Source: Candidatus Sericytochromatia bacterium (GTDB taxonomy: Bacteria; Cyanobacteriota; Sericytochromatia; S15B-MN24; JAQBPE01). From it: a stretch of DNA of 54,011 nt. The stretch spans positions 1 to 54,011 of the forward strand of contig JAYKJB010000023.1 in assembly GCA_035285325.1 (NCBI GenBank), read 5' to 3'. The notes beneath the pieces were generated by a model. It did not search any database and had not been told where the DNA came from. It saw nothing but the letters and a program-made list of their open reading frames with translations. How positions within the stretch are numbered: position 1 is the stretch's first letter; each line of letters opens with the position of its first letter. This document shows positions 1-7,824 of the stretch, piece by piece. The translations under genes and the position numbers were made by a program.

Positions 1-2
1 TC

Positions 3-728
3 CGGCTGCTGGCGATCGTCAACCGACTCGACCTGCGCTCCACGGGCAATGCCGGCGAAGGTCGTTTCATCTTCGGCGTGGTCGATAGTCTGGGCCAGCC
101 GCTGGCGTTCACGGTGATCCTTGAATATGGCGTTCCGCTGGCGCGTGTGGGCTCGGTCCAGGCGTGGGCCTCGCGCTGGCACAAGCTCGCCGCCCTGCCC
201 TTGGGCAGTCCGGCCTACAACCAGGCCCTTCAGGACATCACCGACACCTTCAGCGCAGCCGGCGCCAATCCGGCCAAGCCCAATGGCAGCGCGCTCAACC
301 AGCTTCGCACCAATGAGCTGGCGATCGGTTCAAGCTGGGAACTGCGGGAGTTCCAGATCTCCAGACAGAGTGGGCTGCTGGCCCAGGTGACGGTCAAGCA
401 GACGCCCAAGCAAGCCCTGAACAACTCCAAGGAACTGGCCAGCTTCCTGAAAGCCAACGCCGCCGCGGTCCTGGCAGGCAGGCACGTGGTCCCGCCGGCC
501 ATGCTGGCGGCCGGCAACCAGGCGACCTTCGACTGGCAGGCCCCGGGGGTGGATGAGAAGGTGCGCAAGGCCTTTGCCGTCGCGACCTGCAACGGCTGCC
601 ACACCACCGATGCCTTCTTTCTGCACGTCGGGACCCGGCAACGAGGCCAGGCCGCACCCTTGTCGGACTTCGTGACCCGGACGGAGCTGCCGGCGCGGGC
701 CCGTGACCTGGCCAAGCTGCTGCGGTAG
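3..728 (+). CDS. Partial protein with one CxxCH haem-type motif (5' end cut off)
   Basis: The reading frame is open from the window edge to a TAG at 728, so the N-terminus lies outside; 241 codons are visible. The only recognisable motif is CNGCH, about 45 residues from the C-terminus, which is the pattern for covalent haem c attachment and would imply export. The visible part begins with a conserved-looking stretch (RLLAIVNRLDLR). I do not recognise the family and no second haem motif or membrane segment is visible. A GTG at 78 could be called as a start by software, but the same frame continues upstream to the edge, so I treat the gene as truncated. A c-type cytochrome-like role is inference from a single motif. 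Confidence 0.6.
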   Translation, partial: RLLAIVNRLDLRSTGNAGEGRFIFGVVDSLGQPLAFTVILEYGVPLARVGSVQAWASRWHKLAALPLGSPAYNQALQDITDTFSAAGANPAKPNGSALNQLRTNELAIGSSWELREFQISRQSGLLAQVTVKQTPKQALNNSKELASFLKANAAAVLAGRHVVPPAMLAAGNQATFDWQAPGVDEKVRKAFAVATCNGCHTTDAFFLHVGTRQRGQAAPLSDFVTRTELPARARDLAKLLR

Positions 729-836
729 CCCGCGAGCCGTCGTCCTCGCAGGTGGCTCGCCCGTCGAGCCCGGAAGGCCCCGGCGGTCCTGTCCCGGTGC
801 CGGCGATGCAGCTCCCGCGCGTTCCATCAAACGAAG

Positions 837-862
837 AAGCGGCCCCCTCACCGGGGCCGCTT
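837..862 (-). terminator. Hairpin terminator downstream of tRNA-Lys
   Basis: A perfect 10-bp stem (837-846 with 853-862) closes a 6-base loop. Read on the minus strand it lies 20 bases past the tRNA 3' end and is followed by a weak T-rich stretch (CTTCGTTTG). It most likely ends the tRNA-Lys transcript. Confidence 0.55.
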
Positions 863-881
863 GAGGTTTGAGTCGATAAGG

Positions 882-954
882 TGGGCGCGCTGGGAATCGA
901 ACCCAGGACACGCGGATTAAAAGTCCGCTGCTCTACCAACTGAGCTACGCGCCC
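882..954 (-). tRNA. tRNA-Lys (anticodon TTT)
   Basis: The minus strand gives a full class I cloverleaf of 73 nt. The acceptor arms GGGCGCG/CGCGCCC pair perfectly, the D arm is AGCTCAGTTGGTAGAGC, and the anticodon loop CTTTTAA sits on a 5-bp CGGA-type stem. The T loop is TTCGATT and the discriminator is A. The anticodon TTT reads Lys codons. The 3' CCA is not encoded (the bases after the discriminator are CCT), so it must be added by nucleotidyltransferase. A good promoter lies about 40 bases upstream and a hairpin terminator follows, so it is probably a single-gene unit. Confidence 0.97.
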
Positions 955-996
955 GACATCTCAGCAGCAGGCCGGAAAGGCCGCGTGAGGTTCCAG

Positions 997-1026
997 ACTA
1001 TACCGCACGGCGCCACCGGGCGACAA
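997..1026 (-). promoter_or_regulatory. Promoter for tRNA-Lys
   Basis: On the minus strand TTGTCG (1021-1026) and TATAGT (997-1002) are separated by 18 bases. This matches the housekeeping sigma consensus at 4/6 and 5/6 and places the transcript start about 35 bases before the tRNA. The rest of the 960-1337 stretch shows no convincing gene. Confidence 0.55.
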
Positions 1027-1337
1027 GAGACGGGGCTCACCTGCTGCGGGCGAAATGACGGCGGCGGTCCTGCGGCCAGGGGCCGCTGGCCAACGGGTGT
1101 GCAGGCTGCCCAGTTCCGGGGTCTTCGCTTGTGCAAAGGGGCTGAAATCCCCCGATCGCCAAACGAGATATCCACTTGTTTGATTTCTCTGCCCCACTGC
1201 TTCTGCTAGCGTCGTCCCTAACAGGGCAACACGCTTCAATGCGGCAATTCATCCAGCCTTTGGAACGGCAAGCGAAGCCGGCGCCGAGACCGGGGAGCGG
1301 GAAGGCGGCCGCAAGTGGCGAACAGGAGGGGAGACCC

Positions 1338-1628
1338 ATGGTTGGAAACAGACCCGGTCCCGCAAAGGGAGACCCCCGGATGGTCGAGGCGGGTCGTCGC
1401 GGAGGCCAGACGGTAAAGGAAGAACGAGGGCGAGAATTCTTCCAGCAGATCGGTCAGAAGGGTGGTCAGGCCACCAAGGACAAGTACGGACCGGAATTCT
1501 TCTCGCAGATCGGTCGCAAAGGCGGCGAGTCAGTCAAACGCGAACGCGGTGTGGAGTTCTATTCGTCGATCGGGCGGAAGGGCGGCTCCTCCTCGCGCGC
1601 CGGCAAGGGACGCAAGAAAACCCCTTGA
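1338..1628 (+). CDS. KGG-repeat stress-induced protein (Con-10/YciG-like)
   Basis: This is a 96-residue, very basic and glycine-rich protein. It carries three tandem units of about 20 residues, each with an EF(F/Y)-IG-KGG core, preceded by a fourth, looser GGQTVKEERG unit. The KGG motif defines the bacterial stress-induced acidophilic repeat family (YciG in enterobacteria, related to fungal Con-10), whose members accumulate in stationary phase or under stress; their biochemical role is unknown. I start at ATG 1338 because AGGAGGGG lies 7 bases upstream. The frame is open further upstream but that part is unlike the family. Stress-inducible expression is inferred from the family, and I see no clear sigma-specific promoter. 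A hairpin follows at 1736-1762. Confidence 0.85.
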   Translation: MVGNRPGPAKGDPRMVEAGRRGGQTVKEERGREFFQQIGQKGGQATKDKYGPEFFSQIGRKGGESVKRERGVEFYSSIGRKGGSSSRAGKGRKKTP

Positions 1629-1735
1629 CCGCGCCAGGCGCGGGACCGTGCGATTTCGGCAGGCCTCGGCGCTGTGAGGTCTGGCGGACCAGCCAGCACG
1701 TGAGCCGCCTGCCTGCCGGATGCACACCGGCCAAC

Positions 1736-1762
1736 GGGGAGCCTCGCTCAGCGGGGCTCCCC
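1736..1762 (+). terminator. Hairpin, probable terminator of the KGG-protein gene
   Basis: GGGGAGCC (1736-1743) pairs with GGCTCCCC (1755-1762), with a possible inner GCT/AGC pairing. It is followed by GACGTTTG, so the U-tract is weak. It separates the KGG gene from the gatA promoter. Confidence 0.5.
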
Positions 1763-1767
1763 GACGT

Positions 1768-1797
1768 TTGACGGGCTTCCGCGGAGATCGCTACAAT
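1768..1797 (+). promoter_or_regulatory. Promoter for gatA-gatB
   Basis: TTGACG (1768-1773) and TACAAT (1792-1797) are 18 bases apart, matching the housekeeping consensus at 5/6 and 5/6. Transcription would start near 1804, giving a leader of about 90 bases to the preferred gatA start. Confidence 0.7.
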
Positions 1798-1892
1798 CCA
1801 GCGTTCCGACGGGCCTGCGCAAGCGGCGTTCGGGAACTTCCCCCGGGTTGATTGAAACCGATTCGTTGCCGCCGTTCGGGAAAGGCTCCCTC

Positions 1893-3395
1893 GTGACTGA
1901 CCTGCCCAGCTTGGACGCCCTCACCTGTTCCCGCCGCCTCGCCGAAGGCGAATGCACGGCGCAGGATCTGGTGCAGGCCTGCTGGCAACGCATCCAGGCA
2001 ACCGACGGAGCGGTGCGCGCCTTCCTGCATCACACGCCGGAGCAAGCCCTCCAGGCCGCAGAGGGCGTCGATCGCCGTCGTCGCGCGGGTGAAGCGCTCT
2101 CACCGCTGGCCGGTGTGCCGCTGGCCATCAAGGACAACATCGTGACCGCCGGGGTCCGCACCACGGCTGCCAGCCGCTTGCTCGAGCACTGGGTGCCCCC
2201 CTATGACGCCACCGTGTCCGCCAAGCTGGCGAGTCTGGGCCTGCCGAGCCTGGGCAAGCTCAACATGGATGAATTTGCGATGGGGTCGTCTTGCGAAAAT
2301 TCGGCGTTCGGCGCCACGCGCAACCCGTGGGACCTCAGCCGCGTCCCGGGCGGCTCATCCGGCGGCTCGGCGGCTGCCGTGGCCGCCGGACAGGTTCCCT
2401 GGGCCCTCGGCACCGATACCGGCGGTTCGATCCGTCAGCCAGCCTCCTTCTGTGGCCTGGTGGGCATGAAGCCGACCTACGGTCGGGTGTCACGCTACGG
2501 CCTGATCGCGTTTGCCTCCAGCCTCGACCAGATTGGCCCGCTGACGCGCACGGTGCGGGACAACGCCCTGCTGCTGGAGGCGATCGCCGGCCACGACCCG
2601 CGCGACGCCACCTCGCTGAACGTGCCCCCCCCGGACCTGTGCAGTGGACTGGAAACACCCGTCAAAGGGTTGCGCGTCGGCGTGATCGACGACCTGATGG
2701 GCGACGGAATTGCCCCTGAGGTCCGTCAGTCCGTGGAACAGGCACTGGAGGTCCTGGCTTCACTGGGGGCTGAAGTGGGACGGGTCACGCTGCCCCACAC
2801 CCACATTGCCCTGCCGACCTACTACGTGATCGCGACGGCTGAGGCCAGCTCCAACCTGGCGCGCTACGACGGGGTGCGCTATGGCAGCCGGTCCGAGGAC
2901 AGCCAAGACCTGAACGCCCTGTACACGGGCACGCGCGCGCTGTTCGGGGCGGAGGTCAAGCGCCGGATCATGCTGGGAACCTACGCCCTGGCCGCCGGTT
3001 ACTACGAGGCGTACTACAAGAAGGCCTTGCAGCTCCGCACCCTGATCGTGCGCGACTATGCCGAGGCGTTCGCACGCTTCGACGTGCTGATCAGCCCCAC
3101 CACCCCCACCACCGCCTTCAAGCTGGGGGAGAAGGTGGACGACCCGCTGGCGATGTACCTGGCCGACCTCGCCACCATCCCGGTCAATCTGGCCGGCCTG
3201 CCCGCTCTGTCGCTGCCTTGTGGCGCCGACCGAGCGGGCCTGCCGATCGGTTTGCAGATGATCGGACGCTCCCTCGACGAGGCCACGCTCTATCGCCTGG
3301 CCTATGCCTACGAACAAGCCACGGACCACCATCGGCGGCGCCCCCCCGAAGCCCCGCTGCTCGCCGGCCACGGCGTGGAACTGCAAAGGAGATGA
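1893..3395 (+). CDS. gatA: Glutamyl-tRNA(Gln)/aspartyl-tRNA(Asn) amidotransferase subunit A
   Basis: GatA is the glutaminase subunit of the GatCAB amidotransferase, which converts Glu-tRNA(Gln) (and often Asp-tRNA(Asn)) to the cognate aminoacyl-tRNA. The amidase-signature catalytic triad is complete: Lys80 (in IKDN), cis-Ser155 (in the GGSSGGS loop) and Ser179 (in TGGSI). The length of 500 residues is normal for the family. I prefer GTG 1893, which has a weak GGGAAAGG upstream and gives the typical short N-terminus; an upstream TTG at 1848 would add 15 residues. The stop overlaps the start region of gatB, so the two are co-transcribed. No gatC lies next to them. Carriage of the enzyme implies that Gln-tRNA or Asn-tRNA is made by transamidation. 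Confidence 0.97.
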   Translation: MTDLPSLDALTCSRRLAEGECTAQDLVQACWQRIQATDGAVRAFLHHTPEQALQAAEGVDRRRRAGEALSPLAGVPLAIKDNIVTAGVRTTAASRLLEHWVPPYDATVSAKLASLGLPSLGKLNMDEFAMGSSCENSAFGATRNPWDLSRVPGGSSGGSAAAVAAGQVPWALGTDTGGSIRQPASFCGLVGMKPTYGRVSRYGLIAFASSLDQIGPLTRTVRDNALLLEAIAGHDPRDATSLNVPPPDLCSGLETPVKGLRVGVIDDLMGDGIAPEVRQSVEQALEVLASLGAEVGRVTLPHTHIALPTYYVIATAEASSNLARYDGVRYGSRSEDSQDLNALYTGTRALFGAEVKRRIMLGTYALAAGYYEAYYKKALQLRTLIVRDYAEAFARFDVLISPTTPTTAFKLGEKVDDPLAMYLADLATIPVNLAGLPALSLPCGADRAGLPIGLQMIGRSLDEATLYRLAYAYEQATDHHRRRPPEAPLLAGHGVELQRR

Positions 3396-3400
3396 GGCCC

Positions 3401-4876
3401 GTGTCCCCGCGTTATGAGGCCGTGATCGGACTGGAAGTCCACGCCGAGCTGCTGACCGAAACCAAGATCTTCTGTGCCTGCCGTGCCGAATTCGGCGCCT
3501 CGCCGAACCAGCATGTGTGTCCTGTTTGCAGCGGCATGCCGGGCGCGTTGCCGGTGCTGAACGAGAAGGTGCTGACCTACGCGATGATGGCGGGCTGCGC
3601 GCTCAACTGTCGGATCGCCGAACGCAGCAAGTTCGATCGCAAGAACTACTTTTATCCAGACCTGCCCAAGGCCTATCAGATCTCTCAATTCGATGAGCCA
3701 ATCTGCGCGGGCGGCTGGCTGGACGTCCCGCTGGGCGAGGAAACCCGACGAATCGGCATCACCCGAATCCACATGGAGGAAGATGCCGGCAAGCTCGTCC
3801 ATCAGGGAGCCGCGGGGCTGGCGGGTTCCACCCACTCGCTGCTGGACCTGAATCGGGCAGGCGTGCCCCTGCTGGAAATCGTCTCCGAGCCGGAGATGCA
3901 CACCCCGGAGGAGGCCAAGGCCTACATCCAGGAGTTGCGCGCCATTCTCGTTTACCTGGGGATCAACGACGGCCGTCTGGAGCAGGGCTCGTTGCGCTGC
4001 GACGCCAACGTCTCGATCCGCCCCGTGGGGACCAGCGCCCTGGGGACCAAGACCGAAATCAAAAACATGAACTCGTTCACGGCCATCGAACGGGCCATTC
4101 GCTACGAGATTCAGCGTCAGATCGATGCCCTCGACTTCGGGGAGCCGATCGTTCAGGAAACGCGACTCTGGAATGACGAGCGTCAGGAGACGGTCCGCAT
4201 GCGGGTCAAGGAAGGGTCGTCGGACTACCGCTATTTCCCCGACCCGGACCTCGTGCCGATGGTGATTCCCAGCGCGCGCGTCAGCGAATTGGCCGCGCAA
4301 TTGCCGGAACTGCCCGCGGCCAAGCGGACCCGCTATCAGGAAGCGCTGGGGCTATCGCGCTACGACGCGGCCGTGCTGGTGGCGGACCGTGATCTGGCCG
4401 CCTTTTTCGATGCGGCGATCGCCCTGTCGGGAGAGCAGGCCGCGCTGCGCGCCAAATCGCTGGCAAACTGGCTGATTGGCGACATCACGGCCAGCTTGAA
4501 CGCCCAGAAACGGCAACTGAGCGACACGCGTCTGACGCCGCCGCAACTGGTGGAATTGCTGGCGTTGATCGAATCCGATGTGATCTCCGGAAAAATTGCG
4601 AAGTCGCTGCTCGACGAGATGATGGCCAATGGCCTGGCGCCACGCGAGTTGGTGGCCCAGCGTGGCCTGAGCCAGATCAGTGACACGGGAGCGCTGGCCG
4701 AGGCCATTCAAGCGGTGCTGCAGGCAAACCCTGGCCAGGTCCAGGAATACCGCGCAGGCAAGACCAAGGTGCTGGGATTCCTGGTGGGGCAGGTCATGCG
4801 GGCCACCCAGGGACGCGCCAAGCCGGACGCGGTCAACCGCCTGCTGGTGACCGCCCTCGAAGCCACCGACCCCTGA
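3401..4876 (+). CDS. gatB: Glutamyl-tRNA(Gln)/aspartyl-tRNA(Asn) amidotransferase subunit B
   Basis: GatB binds the misacylated tRNA, activates it with ATP and receives ammonia from GatA. The N-terminal cradle domain starts with the family hallmark GLEVHAEL, followed by a zinc-type cysteine cluster (CAC...CPVCSG). It also has the FDRKNYFYPDLPK and HMEEDAGK signatures and SSDYRYFPDPDL near the middle. The last 150 residues are the helical YqeY-like tail that contacts tRNA. The length of 491 is normal. AAGGAG ends immediately before an ATG at 3392, leaving no spacer, but lies 9 bases before GTG 3401, so I chose GTG; the ATG, overlapping the gatA stop, is the alternative. Confidence 0.97.
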   Translation: MSPRYEAVIGLEVHAELLTETKIFCACRAEFGASPNQHVCPVCSGMPGALPVLNEKVLTYAMMAGCALNCRIAERSKFDRKNYFYPDLPKAYQISQFDEPICAGGWLDVPLGEETRRIGITRIHMEEDAGKLVHQGAAGLAGSTHSLLDLNRAGVPLLEIVSEPEMHTPEEAKAYIQELRAILVYLGINDGRLEQGSLRCDANVSIRPVGTSALGTKTEIKNMNSFTAIERAIRYEIQRQIDALDFGEPIVQETRLWNDERQETVRMRVKEGSSDYRYFPDPDLVPMVIPSARVSELAAQLPELPAAKRTRYQEALGLSRYDAAVLVADRDLAAFFDAAIALSGEQAALRAKSLANWLIGDITASLNAQKRQLSDTRLTPPQLVELLALIESDVISGKIAKSLLDEMMANGLAPRELVAQRGLSQISDTGALAEAIQAVLQANPGQVQEYRAGKTKVLGFLVGQVMRATQGRAKPDAVNRLLVTALEATDP

Positions 4877-5012
4877 CGCCAGGCCTTCCTTCCCTCGGAT
4901 CGGCCGCGGGGCCCAGCGGCCGCCATGCCGATGGTTTTCTTCGAAAGAAGTCTGAAACCGCCATCTCCCGATGCTCGCGGGCAGAAAGTCGCGGGCACCA
5001 GGTTAAGCCGGG

Positions 5013-5042
5013 TTTAAATCATGCCGAAAAACATGATACACT
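5013..5042 (+). promoter_or_regulatory. Possible promoter for the glycosyltransferase gene
   Basis: TTTAAA (5013-5018) and TACACT (5037-5042) are 18 bases apart, each matching the consensus at 4/6, in a locally AT-rich patch. If used, it lies past an upstream ATG at 5021 and supports ATG 5114 as the true start. Confidence 0.35.
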
Positions 5043-5113
5043 CAGGGGGTTTTCATCTGTTCGCCTTGGCTCTTCCCGGACCAACCTCCGAATCGCAGAA
5101 AGTACGCAGTCCG

Positions 5114-6478
5114 ATGCCTGCTCCGAGCGCCTCGCCCGCTGTTCGCTCCCTGGTCGCCATCCCCCTGGTCGCCTTCGCCGCGATCGGTGCGCTGGGGTTC
5201 TGGTTTCACAGCTATGCCCCCTTGCAGCTGAGCACCCTGTTACCGGTCGTTTACGGCCTCGTGGTGTTCAGCCTCGGCGCGTGGTTCTATGGACGCCCAG
5301 CCGAGGCGGAAGCCGCCCTGGCGATCGACGACAGCGAACTGCCGCTGGTCAGCGTGCTGATTCCGGCCCACAACGAAGAGGCCGTCATCGCCAACACGCT
5401 GGAGCACGTGCTGCGTCTCGACTACCCGCGCTTCGAAGTGCTGGTGATCGATGATCACAGCCACGATCGCACCTCGGAAGTGGTCAGCCAGTTTCCAGGG
5501 GTGCTGCTGGTACAGCGCAGAAATCTGCCGAATCGCGGCAAGTCCGAGGCGCTCAACGCCGGGCTGGAATTCGCCAGTGGCGCAGTCATCTGCGTTTTTG
5601 ACGCGGACACCGAGATGGCGCCGGACTTTCTGCGCAAGGCAGTGGCACCGCTGATGAACGACCCGACGGTTTGTGGGGTCCAGGCGCAGGTGCGCATCTA
5701 CAATCGCCGCGAAAACCTGCTGGCCCATTGCCAGGACGACGAATTCGCCCTGTTCAATGAAATCCTCCAGACCGGCCGCACGCGCCTCGGCCTCGCCGCG
5801 GCGCTCGGCGGCAATGGTCAGCTGACCCGTCGCTCGGCGGTGGAAGCGGTGGGGGGCTGGAATCCTGGCTCCCTCACCGAGGACCTGGATCTGACCATGC
5901 GCCTGCTGCTGGCGGGCTGTGGCCGGATTTATCACGTCACCGAGGCGGTGGTCTGGCAGGAAGGCGTGACGACGATGTCGGGCTTGATTCGCCAACGGCA
6001 ACGCTGGGCGGAGGGCATGTTGCGCAGCTATGCCGATTATGTCGCCGCAACCGTGAAAAGCCCTCAGCTGACCCTCGGGATGCGGGCGGACGCGGTCTAC
6101 GTGCTGCTCTCCTGCTTTTTCCCGCTGATGACCGTGCTGGGGTTGATGTTCCAGCTGGCCTCCTATGTGCCAGGCGCCATCACCCACGCGCTGCCTTACC
6201 ACTTCGGCGACGCGCTCTCGTTCGTGATCATCGGCTTCTCGGTGGTGTGGTCGCTGACCATCTCCTGGAAACGGGAACGTCGTCTGGATGTGTTGCCTGG
6301 TCTGCGGTACCTGGTCTACCTGCTGCACTGGGTGCCGGCCCTGATGGTGGCCGTGCGCAATGTGTTGACGGACCGCAAGGTCGTATGGGCCAAGACCGAG
6401 CACCGCGGTCACGTGGGCGCGTTTGCCCCGCGCCCCAGCCTGCCCAGCCCGCCCGTTCCGGTCCGCCAGGAAGCCTGA
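5114..6478 (+). CDS. Membrane processive glycosyltransferase, family 2
   Basis: This 454-residue protein has two predicted N-terminal membrane segments (about 13-31 and 40-58), a GT-A domain and two or three C-terminal membrane segments. All motifs of processive GT2 enzymes are present: VIDD (111-114), DAD (163-165), TED (255-257) and QRQRW (294-298). Such enzymes (cellulose, hyaluronan and poly-N-acetylglucosamine synthases) polymerise a nucleotide sugar and thread the chain through the membrane. The substrate cannot be told from the sequence. No partner genes such as a deacetylase or PilZ protein are adjacent. I start at ATG 5114, after the putative promoter; an in-frame ATG at 5021 would add 31 unrelated residues. 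It is convergent with rnd. Confidence 0.88.
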   Translation: MPAPSASPAVRSLVAIPLVAFAAIGALGFWFHSYAPLQLSTLLPVVYGLVVFSLGAWFYGRPAEAEAALAIDDSELPLVSVLIPAHNEEAVIANTLEHVLRLDYPRFEVLVIDDHSHDRTSEVVSQFPGVLLVQRRNLPNRGKSEALNAGLEFASGAVICVFDADTEMAPDFLRKAVAPLMNDPTVCGVQAQVRIYNRRENLLAHCQDDEFALFNEILQTGRTRLGLAAALGGNGQLTRRSAVEAVGGWNPGSLTEDLDLTMRLLLAGCGRIYHVTEAVVWQEGVTTMSGLIRQRQRWAEGMLRSYADYVAATVKSPQLTLGMRADAVYVLLSCFFPLMTVLGLMFQLASYVPGAITHALPYHFGDALSFVIIGFSVVWSLTISWKRERRLDVLPGLRYLVYLLHWVPALMVAVRNVLTDRKVVWAKTEHRGHVGAFAPRPSLPSPPVPVRQEA

Positions 6479-6507
6479 GCTCGGCCGTTGGGGTCAGCCG
6501 CTGCCGT

Positions 6508-7719
6508 CTAGGCTTTCGCCACCGGCTCCAGGCACAGATGCTTGGCTCGGGGATCCCAGCGGGCCGACAACTCACCCGTCAGAATGCCGATCAGGGTCTG
6601 GCCCACCAGTTCCCCGCGCCAGCCATTGAGCATGGGCAGGCTCCCCAGTTGTCCCTTGCGATGGGCCTCCACCAGCCGCTGGAGGTCGGCGACCGTGCCG
6701 ACCAGGGTGGCCGATACGAGCTTTTCCGCCGCAATCACGTGCAGCACGGCATTCAGCAGCGAGGCCAGCGCAGCCTCGGCTTCGTCGAGCTGAGGCCCTG
6801 ACACGTCAGGCGTCGGGCAAGCCTCCGGCGGCACCGCCTTGCCACGCTTGATGACGGCCAGCAGGGCGTCGGTGTGGCGCTCGAGATCGCGAGGATGCAG
6901 GCCGCGAATGGCCCGCAGCTGATGGGGCGCATTCGGCGCGCGCCGGGCCATCTCGACCAGGTATTCATCCCGCATCACCGAACCTCGCGGCCGGTTGCGA
7001 CGAGCCGCTTCCTGCTCCCGCCAGATCGCCAGTTCTCGGAGCACCGCGAGCCCCCGCCGGTCGAGCGAACTCCAGCCCTTGATGCGGTAGAACAGCGTTT
7101 GCTGGTCTGCCCGGGTTTGCAGGTTGCGCTCGACGTGGCAACGAACCCGCTCACATTCCTCGAGCGCCCACGCCTCGCGCCCGAGCCCCTGCAATTCACG
7201 GCGCTCGGCTTCGTAGAGAGGGATCAGGAAACGCACGTCCTCGAGCGCATAATGCAGCTGCTCGGGCGTCAGCGGACGCTGCGACCAGTCCGTCAACGTC
7301 TCTCCCTTGGTGGGCTTCTTACCGAGCATGTTTTCCACCACGGCCTGATAGCCCAGCCGACCGGAATAGCCAAAAAGCCCCGTGACGAGTTGCGTGTCCC
7401 AGATCGGCCCCGGCACCACCCCGGTCAGCAGCTGCAGCATCTCCAGGTCCTGATCGGCCGCATGCAGCACCTTCAGAATGCTCGGATCGGTCAACAGCGC
7501 GACCAAGGGATCGTCGGGCATCCGGCCAATGGCGCGATAGTCGACGGCCGCCACCGTGCCATCGGGGGTGGCCACCTGGACCAGCTCCAAGCTCGGCACA
7601 TAGCTCTGCTCTCGGATGAACTCGGTGTCGACGGCCAGAATCGGGTGGCCGGTGAGTTTCTCGCACAGGGCCGCCAGCGCCTCGGGGGTGTCGATGAAGG
7701 TCTCGACCACAGGGGCCAT
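6508..7719 (-). CDS. rnd: Ribonuclease D
   Basis: RNase D is a 3'-5' exoribonuclease that trims tRNA and other structured RNA precursors. The DEDDy exonuclease core is intact: DTE at 31-33, Asp90 (in DQDLEML) and the Y156xxxD160 pair. It is followed by an HRDC domain at roughly 205-290 and a C-terminal helical region, giving 403 residues, close to the usual length. The start is ATG 7719, with GGAGGG upstream; 12 extra codons are open before it. It diverges from the M3 peptidase gene, with about 100 bases shared for both promoters. Confidence 0.93.
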   Translation of the reverse strand: MAPVVETFIDTPEALAALCEKLTGHPILAVDTEFIREQSYVPSLELVQVATPDGTVAAVDYRAIGRMPDDPLVALLTDPSILKVLHAADQDLEMLQLLTGVVPGPIWDTQLVTGLFGYSGRLGYQAVVENMLGKKPTKGETLTDWSQRPLTPEQLHYALEDVRFLIPLYEAERRELQGLGREAWALEECERVRCHVERNLQTRADQQTLFYRIKGWSSLDRRGLAVLRELAIWREQEAARRNRPRGSVMRDEYLVEMARRAPNAPHQLRAIRGLHPRDLERHTDALLAVIKRGKAVPPEACPTPDVSGPQLDEAEAALASLLNAVLHVIAAEKLVSATLVGTVADLQRLVEAHRKGQLGSLPMLNGWRGELVGQTLIGILTGELSARWDPRAKHLCLEPVAKA

Positions 7720-7824
7720 CGGGAGGTCCCTCCGCAGGGCAACAAGCCGGAACAAGCGGCCTAATGATACCAGCGAGACCTGGGAAATGGTAGGCTAAAA
7801 ACCGCGCCAAGGAGAAGTTGCCCC

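Noticed and set aside
960-1337. Possible small genes in the gap after tRNA-Lys
   Set aside because: Frames there lack ribosome sites and protein-like composition; only the tRNA promoter is supported.
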